Assembly: GCA_031177355.1 (NCBI GenBank) | Contig: JAPSGR010000002.1 | Span: 1-34,160 of the forward strand | Origin: Candidatus Nitrosocosmicus sp. | GTDB taxonomy: Archaea > Thermoproteota > Nitrososphaeria > Nitrososphaerales > Nitrososphaeraceae | Length of the DNA: 34,160 nucleotides | Reading direction: 5' to 3' | Shown: positions 8,145-15,975 of the stretch, piece by piece | Numbering within the stretch: the first letter of the stretch is position 1 | Layout: each line of letters starts with the position of its first letter | Notes under the pieces: generated by a model | Databases searched by the model: none | What the model was told of the DNA's origin: nothing | Seen by the model: only the letters and a program-made list of their open reading frames with translations | Translations under genes and position numbers: made by a program

Positions 8145-8165
8145 TCAACAATTATAAATTGTTGA
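8145..8165. promoter_or_regulatory. Perfect 9-bp inverted repeat between SRPBCC gene and PPK2
   Basis: TCAACAATT (8145-8153), centre ATA, and AATTGTTGA (8157-8165) form an exact palindrome with a 3-base centre. It lies 171 bases after the SRPBCC stop and 138 bases before the PPK2 start. This suggests a protein-binding site rather than a terminator, since no T-run follows. Confidence 0.4.
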
Positions 8166-8302
8166 TAATTATATGAAGTTTAAGTCACCTTAAATGTCTA
8201 GAAAAAGGTATCAATTAAGTCTTTGAATTTTAATTAAACCCAATAAGCAATTAATTTAAATTTGTTAACAGATATTAATCAATTTCTGTCTCCTATCAAA
8301 TA

Positions 8303-9121
8303 GTGGATCCATTTACTACTTTTAAGATGAAACCGGCAAAACAAAAACACGATAACTTGAGTATTGAAAGTTGGGATCTAAACCCCTCAGATATTCAACC
8401 AAAGAAAAAGCTTGAAAACGAAATAAACTCTATTTCGGAAAATCTATCCAATTTACAGTATAAATTATTTGCCGAAAGTAAAAAATCATTACTGGTTATA
8501 CTACAAGGTGTTGATGCTTCTGGTAAAGATGGTACAATTAAGCATGTTATGAAAGCATTAAACCCCCAAAACTCTTATGTGAAATCTTTCAAAATTCCAA
8601 ATGATGAAGAATTATCTCATGATTACCTTTGGCGAATCCATGGCTCAATCCCTGTAAAAGGACAAATTTGCATTTTTAACCGCTCTCATTATGAGGATCT
8701 CACAGAACCGATTATTAATGGGTTGATATCTCGAAAGATACTCAAACAAAGATACAGACAAATCAATGATTTCGAAAGATATTTATCAGAAAATAATATT
8801 ATGATCATAAAGCTGTTCTTATATATTAGTAAATCCGAACAGAAAAAGAGATTGCTCGAGAGAATTCATGATCCAAATAAACAATGGAAAATTTCAGAAG
8901 GGGACTTAATAGCCCACAAAAAGTGGGAACAATATATGACTACATATATTGATATATTTAATCACACTAATAAAAAGTGGGCACCCTGGTTTATAATTCC
9001 TGCTAATATCAAATACTTTCGGAACTGGGCGGTTTCAAAAATCATATTAAAGGCCTTAGAAGATATAAAGCCTGAATTCCCTAGACTAAAACTTGACCCC
9101 CACGTATTCAAATTAGACTGA
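8303..9121 (+). CDS. Polyphosphate kinase 2 family protein (class III-like)
   Basis: A 272-residue single-domain PPK2. This family transfers phosphate from polyphosphate to nucleoside mono- or diphosphates, or the reverse, in the cytoplasm. Seen: Walker A GVDASGKDG (69-77) followed by TIKHVMKALNP, the segment KSFKIPNDEELSHDYLWRIH, Walker B region IFNRSHYEDL (124-133) and the lid QWKISEGDL (194-202). This arrangement resembles class III enzymes, which act on AMP and ADP; class is an inference. The GTG at 8303 is the longest start (MDPFTTFKMKPAKQ), and ATG 8327 is an alternative. An inverted repeat at 8145-8165 lies upstream. It likely links polyphosphate stores to the ADP/ATP pool. Confidence 0.93.
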   Translation: MDPFTTFKMKPAKQKHDNLSIESWDLNPSDIQPKKKLENEINSISENLSNLQYKLFAESKKSLLVILQGVDASGKDGTIKHVMKALNPQNSYVKSFKIPNDEELSHDYLWRIHGSIPVKGQICIFNRSHYEDLTEPIINGLISRKILKQRYRQINDFERYLSENNIMIIKLFLYISKSEQKKRLLERIHDPNKQWKISEGDLIAHKKWEQYMTTYIDIFNHTNKKWAPWFIIPANIKYFRNWAVSKIILKALEDIKPEFPRLKLDPHVFKLD

Positions 9122-9628
9122 ATGGGAATCATTGATAAATCGGAATTTTCAATTGTCAATTTATAGCCAAAAAAGTGATATAGATAAAAAAATTCTATTT
9201 ATGTAATCAGCCAATCTTTCCAAATTTTCTATTTTAATAGAGGTCTCCTTTCTATGTATTTATTATCAATCTGGTCACAAATTTCAAAATATTTTAAAGC
9301 GACTCAGCCGTACTCAGAATAGTGTAAACATTTCAGTGTTCGATTGATTTACTTATACTACCTTTATCATTCATCTTATCAAGCAGGTCCGAAGATATGA
9401 TAAGTTTTTCTATTGTTTTGGTGTGTGCTGCAACTTATTTACCATTTGCAACAGCTTTAACAATCACAAAAACGAGATTATTGATATCTTAAGGTAGTAA
9501 GTTCAAGACACTCGCAGTATCAATTTGAGTTTTTTATTATCTTATATTAATGCATGACACTAATTTCTATTGGAATTTTTAAACTTAGCATATCGATTTT
9601 ACCAACAAAACGTATAGGCCAATATGAG
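9122..9628. other. Intergenic between convergent genes
   Basis: This stretch lies between the PPK2 stop and the stop of the minus-strand dehydrogenase. Only short hydrophobic ORFs occur, for example 31 codons from 9397. Nothing can be supported. Confidence 0.5.
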
Positions 9629-10720
9629 TTATTGGGACTTCAGAGAAGCCATATCTATTGTGAAACGATACTTTACGTCGCCTCGGGCAAGTCTTTCATA
9701 AGCTTCATTGACCTTCTGTATTGGAATAACTTCTACGTCGGCTGTGATATTATGTTTACTACAAAAATCGAGCATCTCTTGAGTCTCGGCAATGCCGCCT
9801 ATCAGAGAACCAGATAGATTACGGCGATTAAATAATAGTGCCATAGCTGATACAGCATGAGGTCTATCAGGAGCACCTACAAGAGTGAGAGTTCCATCAG
9901 GTCGAAGTAATTGCAATAAGGCGTTTACGTCATGCTCAGCTGAAACGGTGTCGATTATGAAATCGAAGGTAGATGCATGTCTTTTCATGTCCTCATTATT
10001 TTGAGAAACAACTACCTCATCTGCCCCGAGGCGGTGCGCGTCAACCTTTTTGTTGAGCGAAGTGGTAAAGACCACTACATGTGCCTCTAATGCATGTGCA
10101 AACTTTACAGCCATATGTCCGAGGCCTCCCAGTCCCACAACTCCTACCTTTCTACCCTTTGTAACGCCCCAGTGGCGCATTGGGGAATATGTCGTTATCC
10201 CGGCACATAAAAGTGGAGCAGCTGCAGCAAGATCTAGGTTAGAGGGAACTCTTAATACAAAGTGTTCTTTTACGACAATGCTGTCTGAGTAGCCACCATA
10301 GGTAACTCCACCTAGGTGTGCGTCTGGTGAGTTATAGGTTAAAGTCATTTGAGAACAGAACTGTTCAAGGCCGGCCTGACAGTGAGGACAGTTACCATCA
10401 GAGTCTACTAAACAACCTACTGCAGCAAGGTCACCAGGTTTAAACTTGGTAACTTGTGATCCCACATTGGTAACACGACCAATAATCTCATGACCAGGAA
10501 CACATGGATAAACAGTAGGCATAGCACTCCACTCATTTCGGACTTGATGTAGATCAGAATGACAAATGCCACAGAAAAGGATATCGATCTTGATATCATT
10601 ATCACCTGGCTCACGTCGAGAAATACTGGTTGGAACAAGCAGAGATGTGGGACCCATTGCTGAATAAGCCTTTGATTCATATTGTCCCCGGGACTGTGAT
10701 GTAAATTGATTAGTTGACAT
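9629..10720 (-). CDS. Zinc-dependent alcohol dehydrogenase / aldehyde reductase (CAD/YahK-like MDR)
   Basis: A 363-residue medium-chain dehydrogenase of the cinnamyl-alcohol-dehydrogenase/YahK branch. It reversibly reduces aldehydes with NAD(P)H in the cytoplasm. Seen: catalytic-zinc ligands Cys50 (FCGICHSD), His77 (PGHEIIG) and Cys172 (LLCAGITTY); structural-zinc cysteines 103, 111, 114 and 122; and the Rossmann loop GVVGLGGLGHMAVK (193-206). Length and spacing are complete. The DNA is visibly richer in G+C than its neighbours, with runs such as CCCCGAGGCGGTGCGCG, which suggests relatively recent acquisition, perhaps from bacteria. It has its own promoter region and no operon partner. Cofactor preference and substrate remain open. 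Confidence 0.93.
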   Translation of the reverse strand: MSTNQFTSQSRGQYESKAYSAMGPTSLLVPTSISRREPGDNDIKIDILFCGICHSDLHQVRNEWSAMPTVYPCVPGHEIIGRVTNVGSQVTKFKPGDLAAVGCLVDSDGNCPHCQAGLEQFCSQMTLTYNSPDAHLGGVTYGGYSDSIVVKEHFVLRVPSNLDLAAAAPLLCAGITTYSPMRHWGVTKGRKVGVVGLGGLGHMAVKFAHALEAHVVVFTTSLNKKVDAHRLGADEVVVSQNNEDMKRHASTFDFIIDTVSAEHDVNALLQLLRPDGTLTLVGAPDRPHAVSAMALLFNRRNLSGSLIGGIAETQEMLDFCSKHNITADVEVIPIQKVNEAYERLARGDVKYRFTIDMASLKSQ

Positions 10721-11392
10721 GATATTATGAGAGAAGCATTATTATAAATGAATTAGTAAGTCGACTCATTAGATATTCTTTTATATAGCCTATATTTCAA
10801 AAAATGAAAAATATATCTATTCCATAAATTCTACCTATTTTCATTTTAGTTTGCCATTACCATAAGTTTATAGAATCATTAAAGAAACAATGTAAATATA
10901 AATTATTTAATAAATCCCCTGCAGTGCCCCGGTATCTGCCGAACCTTATTCGATAAGGTAAAATAAAATGACCAAGGTTAATGATTATTTTAATTATTAC
11001 TATAATGAGAACTCTAGAACAGTAATAAACCAATGTACGAGAAAAATTCATTTATAACTTTTCTACATTGTATGTATTGTAAAATCAAATACCGCAATCA
11101 GAATTGAGTATATATGGAAAAATGCTATCATATCTGATTTCACCATGACAAACATGTTGATTCATTCAACCTAATTACATTTTAAAAGATAGGGCAAAAA
11201 AGTTATAATTGCTGTAAGCCATTCCGTCATTGTAAAACATATTCACCTCAAGGGAAGACAAAGAATGCATATTTTTGACTAATCCAACTAATACTTTTAA
11301 GAATGTAATTTATATGGAATATGTGATGATTTGACAATCAAATTTAGGGAACAGTTCAGTTCATAATATAATGTAGGAGGCAATTAAATAGA

Positions 11393-11443
11393 ATAGGGCT
11401 TTGCGATTGACAAAAAAAGGCATTGATGCTTTAGGAGATTAAC
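11393..11443 (+). pseudogene. Possible C-terminal remnant of a winged-helix protein
   Basis: Sixteen codons read NRALRLTKKGIDALGD and then stop. This resembles the last helix of archaeal winged-helix regulators, which often end in LT-x-KG-x-x-x-L. A stop codon directly precedes it and there is no start codon. The fragment is short and could be chance. Confidence 0.25.
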
Positions 11444-11725
11444 TCCTTTTACCATTCCCATAAATTTAATATTCAGACAATTCGTTATTGCGTTATATCT
11501 CATAAATATGATTAGATAATTATGACTAAAAAATTTTGATGCAGAGAATTTAAGGAACAGTATAAAGTAAACGAATTATACATGACACCGATATTTATAC
11601 GCATTCAACAGATGACAATGATAGGATCATTTTATGTTTGAAGATAATATTACCGCCTGATTCTTAGTGTTTTGTACACACGCGGTAAAATCTTAGTCAA
11701 TCACCATGAGTTAACAGGTAATGGT

Positions 11726-11781
<56 letters not shown>

Positions 11782-12132
11782 TCAGCGTCGTTACCACAAT
11801 AAATTTAGCGGATACCAAGTAGCAGCATTTTTTCAGTAGCAATACAAAATTAACAATGACCGACAATTATTTAACAAGGGTGATAGGAGAATGACCAATT
11901 CATAGATTTTACCATTTATTACAAATGTCCATAATTTACAGAAACAAATGATTTGATGATGAAAATACTATCTGGTAATATTATAATATGAAAAACAAGA
12001 TTACTCATCTTGAATATAATAAATAAAAGCAATAGCAATTGACTACAATTGGTTTTCAAAACACAGAGTTTATGACTGTCAATAATCATGATACAGAGTA
12101 TTCATAAGTAAACATGAGAATGTTGAATAGAA

Positions 12133-12450
12133 TTGACAAGAAATGAAATTCAAGTTAACCATTGTACTTTTAGCGTTAATAATGGTCAAATTATCATGAA
12201 AGATTTCGATGATATGTCTGTAGAAGAAAGAGAAGAAATGCTTGAACAGATAAGAAATCTTCCAGTAGAATCCATAGATCCGTTTGATTTGTTTACGCAG
12301 TCATTTAATGAGCTTTCTAATAACTGGTCCACTGCTTTGAAAGAATTAGATACCATTTATATGGATTTTGAGAAGGACAGCGGTGCAAACCTGCTTGATA
12401 AGTTCGATAAAAATAATAGTATAGGATCTAGAATTAAAGGAAGATTATAA
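12133..12450 (+). CDS. Hypothetical acidic protein, 105 aa
   Basis: A 105-residue protein without membrane segments. The centre is strongly helical and acidic (DDMSVEEREEMLEQIRNLPVESIDPFDLF), followed by an amphipathic stretch (NELSNNWSTALKELDTIYMDFEKD) and a basic tail (IGSRIKGRL). No known domain is recognised; a small helical bundle or protein-interaction module is likely. The longest start is TTG 12133, with an in-frame TGA three codons upstream. ATG 12199 (MKDFDDMSVEE) gives an 83-residue version and is equally plausible. No good TATA box decides between them. It is isolated, with a 1.4-kb gap before it. Confidence 0.6.
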   Translation: MTRNEIQVNHCTFSVNNGQIIMKDFDDMSVEEREEMLEQIRNLPVESIDPFDLFTQSFNELSNNWSTALKELDTIYMDFEKDSGANLLDKFDKNNSIGSRIKGRL

Positions 12451-13009
12451 TATGTTTTACCCAAGATAATATAACCCCTTTTCTATCATGCTTCTATTAT
12501 AGATAATAATTCATAATAAAAATAAATGAGAAGCCGCCATCCGTAAAGACTCAACATGTGGATTATAAAGTCGATTATAACTACAATATTGATTCCAATT
12601 TTAAATACACTGTCTTTGATTAATTTAGTGACTCAGAAATCTCTTTACACAGAGCAACTTCATATTTATAGTGTTAAATAATGCTTTGACTGTAGGTAAA
12701 AAATAATTCTCAACTCTAAAGTAATAAATTTTTTACAAAATAATTGTCCATCTTAACAGACAACAAATGCTTTTCTGAGATTAATTAATATAGAATAAAA
12801 TAACAATTAGATATTTTGATATTATAAAGACTTCACTCCTTTGAAAAGAATCGTTTGTTGTTTGTTTCGTTGTTGGATATACCCAAGGCACTACAGAGAG
12901 CCATTCATTCCAATAGAAAATTTCATAATTTTGAAAAATCATTTGTTGGTCCTAAAAAAAGTTTTATAAATGAATCAGTCAATTACCTTCTACCAAGATT
13001 ATCTCTGTG
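12451..13009. other. Intergenic between convergent genes
   Basis: There is no RNA gene. The best open stretch is 41 codons from ATG 12556, with one hydrophobic segment and an A/T-rich upstream element, but it is not convincing. Confidence 0.45.
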
Positions 13010-14146
13010 TCAAACTACTCGGCGTATTTTTGAAATCTTTTTTTTGGCATAGTCTTGAACTCTCCCGTATAACAGACCTGTTATCAAGCCTAAAATGGCA
13101 CCGATAACTATCGTAAATGGTAATACGTATGACAAGGAATTTAGGAAAACGGGAAGTATGTCAACCAAAGTGGTAAATTCCGATTTTGCAAGATCTAAAG
13201 GCATCAAATTGTCGCCCAGAGTTAGAGGTAATAAAGGATATCCAATCAAGTAGAATAATGACCCAGTAATAGTTCCAGCATATACCATTATCTTTTTCGG
13301 GTTTGGTTTATTCTTAAAAAATTGCAACTTATTATAAACCAGCATATCTATGACAATGAATGGTATTGCGGAGACTAAATAATATGGCAAAAAGACTGAA
13401 AGTTCCCTTGATGGTAAGATATTTGAAAAGGATATTAGTAAAATCAATCCAACTCCAACTAGACTTACATACCCAAATTTTTTAATTGTATTAATGGTAA
13501 CCAAAACCATTAAGGAATTAATCACCGGAAGAAAGATTAATGCTATGGATGATTCTAGTAGTGGGTGGAGATTAAAATTGAATTCCTCGCCATTAGAAAT
13601 TGGCAACGCGAAAATATATACATAAGAAATTAAGTTAAGCCATAGTGCAATTAATCCAATTACGAGGAACATATGGTTAATTGTATATGATAGTTGGTCT
13701 TTAGGCAACGAATTGACTCGTATTAGTCCGATTACCGTACCAATTGAATTAATAATCATACCCGTTATTAGCATTAAATGAGTGGGACTAAGAAATCCAT
13801 CAACTCCAAATAATTCATGCCAAACAAAATCACTGGGTCCTGAAATAATAGACAGCATCGACCCTATAATGATCATCTTAAAGCAGGAGTAGATAGGGTC
13901 CTTTTTTATTTCATTATGCCTTGCCACAAGATAAACTGAGGCCAAAGCAGAAATTGAAAGAAGGAAAATTCCGAAATATAATACTGTGTGAGAGGGAGTG
14001 AAAAAAGTCTCTGGTTTTAGTAACAAATGAGATGTTACATCCCAATTGCCACCGAAAATCTGTAAAATGGAGCCGAATGAGGCAATAGAAAGCAGAATAA
14101 TACAAAAATTTAGGATCTGTCTGTTAATCATATGGCTCGCATACAT
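13010..14146 (-). CDS. AmoC/PmoC-like membrane protein with long C-terminal membrane extension
   Basis: A 378-residue multi-pass membrane protein, roughly ten hydrophobic segments. Two matching motifs stand out: D36-x3-H40-x12-H53 (WDVTSHLLLKPETFFTPSH) and D106-x3-H110-x12-H123 (DFVWHELFGVDGFLSPTH). From published PmoC structures (M. capsulatus numbering, recalled), CuC is held by Asp156, His160 and His173, the same spacing as motif 1. CuD is held by Asn227, His231 and His245, close to motif 2 with Asn replaced by Asp. The context F-x-x-P-x-H and the segment KMIIIGSM before motif 2 also resemble archaeal AmoC as I remember it. Residues about 150-378 are an extra membrane domain absent from the roughly 190-residue archaeal AmoC. 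No amoA or amoB gene is nearby. A TATA box and a palindrome precede ATG 14146. Homology is an inference from motifs; the role could be copper handling or oxidation chemistry. Confidence 0.8.
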   Translation of the reverse strand: MYASHMINRQILNFCIILLSIASFGSILQIFGGNWDVTSHLLLKPETFFTPSHTVLYFGIFLLSISALASVYLVARHNEIKKDPIYSCFKMIIIGSMLSIISGPSDFVWHELFGVDGFLSPTHLMLITGMIINSIGTVIGLIRVNSLPKDQLSYTINHMFLVIGLIALWLNLISYVYIFALPISNGEEFNFNLHPLLESSIALIFLPVINSLMVLVTINTIKKFGYVSLVGVGLILLISFSNILPSRELSVFLPYYLVSAIPFIVIDMLVYNKLQFFKNKPNPKKIMVYAGTITGSLFYLIGYPLLPLTLGDNLMPLDLAKSEFTTLVDILPVFLNSLSYVLPFTIVIGAILGLITGLLYGRVQDYAKKKISKIRRVV

Positions 14147-14169
14147 ATATCTTTTTTATCAAGTTAACA

Positions 14170-14179
14170 CATATAAATA
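14170..14179 (-). promoter_or_regulatory. TATA box of the AmoC-like gene
   Basis: On the minus strand TATTTATATG lies 24-33 bases ahead of ATG 14146, the position expected for a leaderless archaeal transcript. Confidence 0.55.
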
Positions 14180-14181
14180 CT

Positions 14182-14195
14182 ACTGACCAGTCAGT
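14182..14195. promoter_or_regulatory. Operator-like palindrome ACTGAC-CA-GTCAGT
   Basis: This is a perfect 6-bp inverted repeat around a 2-base centre, immediately upstream of the TATA box (the BRE side) of the AmoC-like gene. Its form resembles operators of TetR-family repressors. A bound factor here would be expected to affect TFB/TBP loading. No TetR gene is in the window. Confidence 0.5.
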
Positions 14196-14433
14196 CAAAT
14201 TTCCGGATATTAGAAATTAGATTTGAATAGAGAAGATGGTATAATTATAGATATTTCATTGAACCATCGAAATACATTTGACAACAAGTTGTAATTGTAA
14301 ACTCAAAATGTATTGTTCATAAATTTTATTTTTCAGTCTAAAGGCGCTTTGGATTTACTTTAATAAAATTGTAATAATCATCATGGATATGGCCCGTAAA
14401 AACCCAGTATATCTCGAAACTAAAGACTATAAT

Positions 14434-14727
14434 TTAGATCTCATAGTCTCGTTTAAATGAGGGTACAAAATCGATTATGTCGTCGTATTTTCTCACAAAT
14501 TCATTACCCTTAGGAGTAGCCAAGAATCGTTGTTGTTTTTCGTCAAATATCAGCAAGTCTAAACGTACGAGATCAGCCAAATAAAGATTGAGACGTCTAT
14601 ACGAGCTATAGTAGCTTAACTTATTTTTGGTTTGGTATTTACCAATACAACTCTTCACAATCAAATAAAAGATCTGACATTTATCACGATATTTTGTTTT
14701 ACCTCTTTCTCTTCCCTCGACCAGCAA
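14434..14727 (-). CDS. Winged-helix DNA-binding protein
   Basis: A 97-residue protein typical of small archaeal winged-helix regulators. An N-terminal basic stretch precedes RDKCQIFYLIVKSC (helix 1), SYYSSYRRLNLYLADLVRLDLLIF (helix-turn-helix with recognition helix), and the wing FLATPKGNEFVRKYDDI, a common pattern (T-x-KG-x-x-F-x-x-x-Y) in thaumarchaeal members. The only usable start is TTG 14727, with an in-frame stop five codons upstream. It lies 287 bases upstream of the AmoC-like gene on the same strand, so it could regulate that gene or be unrelated. It is not TetR-like, so it does not obviously explain the palindrome at 14182. The ligand is unknown. Confidence 0.75.
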   Translation of the reverse strand: MLVEGRERGKTKYRDKCQIFYLIVKSCIGKYQTKNKLSYYSSYRRLNLYLADLVRLDLLIFDEKQQRFLATPKGNEFVRKYDDIIDFVPSFKRDYEI

Positions 14728-14820
14728 CCGAATCTCAAGTTACATAGACAATATATCCAAATTAAGCAATGTATAAAAAAAAATGTACTTTTTAGTAAAA
14801 AATATTCTTATATATGTTAG

Positions 14821-14960
14821 ATGATTTTTGAGCAGTTGCGAGCATCCATATATAAATAAATTATTAAATTTGCTATAGCAATGCTCTTTGCAACCGATCC
14901 TAAGATATATGACGAAAATTGAAGGATGAAGGAATAGAGTGTACCATCATAGGCTACTAA
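14821..14960 (+). pseudogene. Decayed C-terminus of an AIR-synthase/HypE-like protein
   Basis: One frame reads MIFEQLRASIYK, a TAA stop, then IIKFAIAMLFATDPKIYDE. It continues one base out of frame as KLKDEGIECTIIGY and a stop. Restoring one A in the run at about 14914-14918 joins the last two pieces. The joined text matches the usual end of the AIRS C-terminal domain (LL-x-A-x-x-P ... L-x-x-x-G-I-x-A-x-I-I-G) found in PurM, HypE and SelD relatives. One internal stop plus one frameshift indicate a dead fragment. The assignment is from memory of the motif. Confidence 0.45.
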
Positions 14961-15175
14961 ATAAGTATTTTGAATTGTTCGCTAAATCCTAATAATATCA
15001 TTAGAAAGTTAAGGTTTGACGCTAAAATAGACAGGTCCTCCCTACAAATTAAAGAAAAAGTATGCTAGGCTAATAAGTACGTTCTATATATACAAAAAAA
15101 GAATGATTTAATATTAATTAATTCTGAAAATAATTTTGGAGAGATTCCTCATCTTTGAAAAGGGTAGAGAAAGGC

Positions 15176-15310
15176 CTACTTGATTTTTTCCTTTACTCTT
15201 CTATCTTTGACTAGCCAGTATGTGACTAATATGATTCCAAATATTGGAAACGATGAGATGAACAAATATGGAAAAACTGCTAGTAAAGTGGATGGTTCGA
15301 AAATGTTCAA
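15176..15310 (-). CDS. Small single-span membrane protein, 44 aa
   Basis: A TTG at 15310 opens a 44-codon frame: a short N-terminus (NIFEPSTLL), one hydrophobic span (AVFPYLFISSFPIFGIILVT, about residues 11-30) and a strongly basic tail (KDRRVKEKIK). The positive-inside rule places the tail in the cytoplasm. An in-frame stop lies nine codons upstream of the TTG. A TATA-like TTAAATAG at about 15333-15341 lies about 25 bases ahead, as for leaderless transcription. It is 47 bases downstream of the RimI-type gene on the same strand. No family is recognised. Confidence 0.55.
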   Translation of the reverse strand: MNIFEPSTLLAVFPYLFISSFPIFGIILVTYWLVKDRRVKEKIK

Positions 15311-15357
15311 TGATATATTAACAAAATACTGCTATTTAATTTGTAATTAATTAAGCT

Positions 15358-15855
15358 CTATGATATTTCTAGTGCCATCAAATTGGCATCTTCACCATCC
15401 CTATAATAGGATCTCAAAATGGATTTAGTTTGAAACCCTAGTTTTTGATAAAGAGAAATTGCTGCAACATTACTAGTTCTAACTTCAAGGTATATTTCGT
15501 CACCTTTCCGAGCAGATACGCCATTAATCCCCTCTATCATTAGAGCCTCTCCTATCTTTTTTCCTCTGTGTTCCTCAAGCAAGGCTATCGACACCACGTG
15601 TCCTTTCTTGACGAATCCTAATTTTCTAAAATTTGAAAAACCATATTCTAATTTGCACATAATATATCCAACTACAACATTGTCTATTTCTGCGATTATA
15701 AAGGCCTCTGGAATTTCGCGTAACAAAGACTCAAAAAAGTATTCGGTATAATGTTCAGGCAATGTTTTCAGATTTATATCGATAACAGAGTGTAAGTCTT
15801 CATATGTACATCTTCGTATACTGTATCCGTTAACTCTCCTTAATGCGATCTGCAA
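15358..15855 (-). CDS. rimI: GNAT acetyltransferase, RimI/Ard1 type
   Basis: A 165-residue GNAT-fold enzyme resembling archaeal Ard1/RimI N-terminal protein acetyltransferases, which move acetyl from acetyl-CoA to the alpha-amino group of nascent or ribosomal proteins. Seen: N-terminal YSIRRCTYEDLHSVIDINLKT, the central VGYIMCKLEYG strand, the acetyl-CoA loop in VSIALLEEHRGKKIGEALM (R/Q-x-x-G-x-A pattern, about 90-108) and the C-terminal LEVRTSNVAAISLYQKLGF motif typical of this subfamily. Length fits the family. It is divergent from hflX with 120 bases between, which must hold both promoters. The substrate range in archaea is broad. Confidence 0.88.
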   Translation of the reverse strand: MQIALRRVNGYSIRRCTYEDLHSVIDINLKTLPEHYTEYFFESLLREIPEAFIIAEIDNVVVGYIMCKLEYGFSNFRKLGFVKKGHVVSIALLEEHRGKKIGEALMIEGINGVSARKGDEIYLEVRTSNVAAISLYQKLGFQTKSILRSYYRDGEDANLMALEIS

Positions 15856-15975
15856 ACACTATATAATATTTGGAACAAAATATTTAAATTTATCAAAGTA
15901 TCAAAATGCCTGAAATTTAGTTCGAGTCAACACTTTACAGTTTAAATGCAATAATGATTAAGAATAATAAAATTA

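Noticed and set aside
9554-9817. Plus-strand 87-codon ORF
   Set aside because: It is antisense to the well-supported alcohol dehydrogenase.
10857-11051. Minus-strand 64-codon ORF
   Set aside because: Hydrophobic, low-complexity, no domain or promoter.
11521-11637. Plus-strand frame with an internal TGA after five codons (MTKKF, stop, CREFKEQYKVNELY...)
   Set aside because: There is no selenocysteine context; probably random open sequence.
12556-12681. 41-codon ORF with one hydrophobic segment
   Set aside because: Plausible as a small membrane protein, but it has no distinctive motif and only a weak upstream element.
12855-13052. Plus-strand 65-codon ORF
   Set aside because: It overlaps the 3' end of the AmoC-like gene and has no recognisable features.
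14632-14820. Plus-strand 62-codon ORF
   Set aside because: It is mostly antisense to the winged-helix gene.
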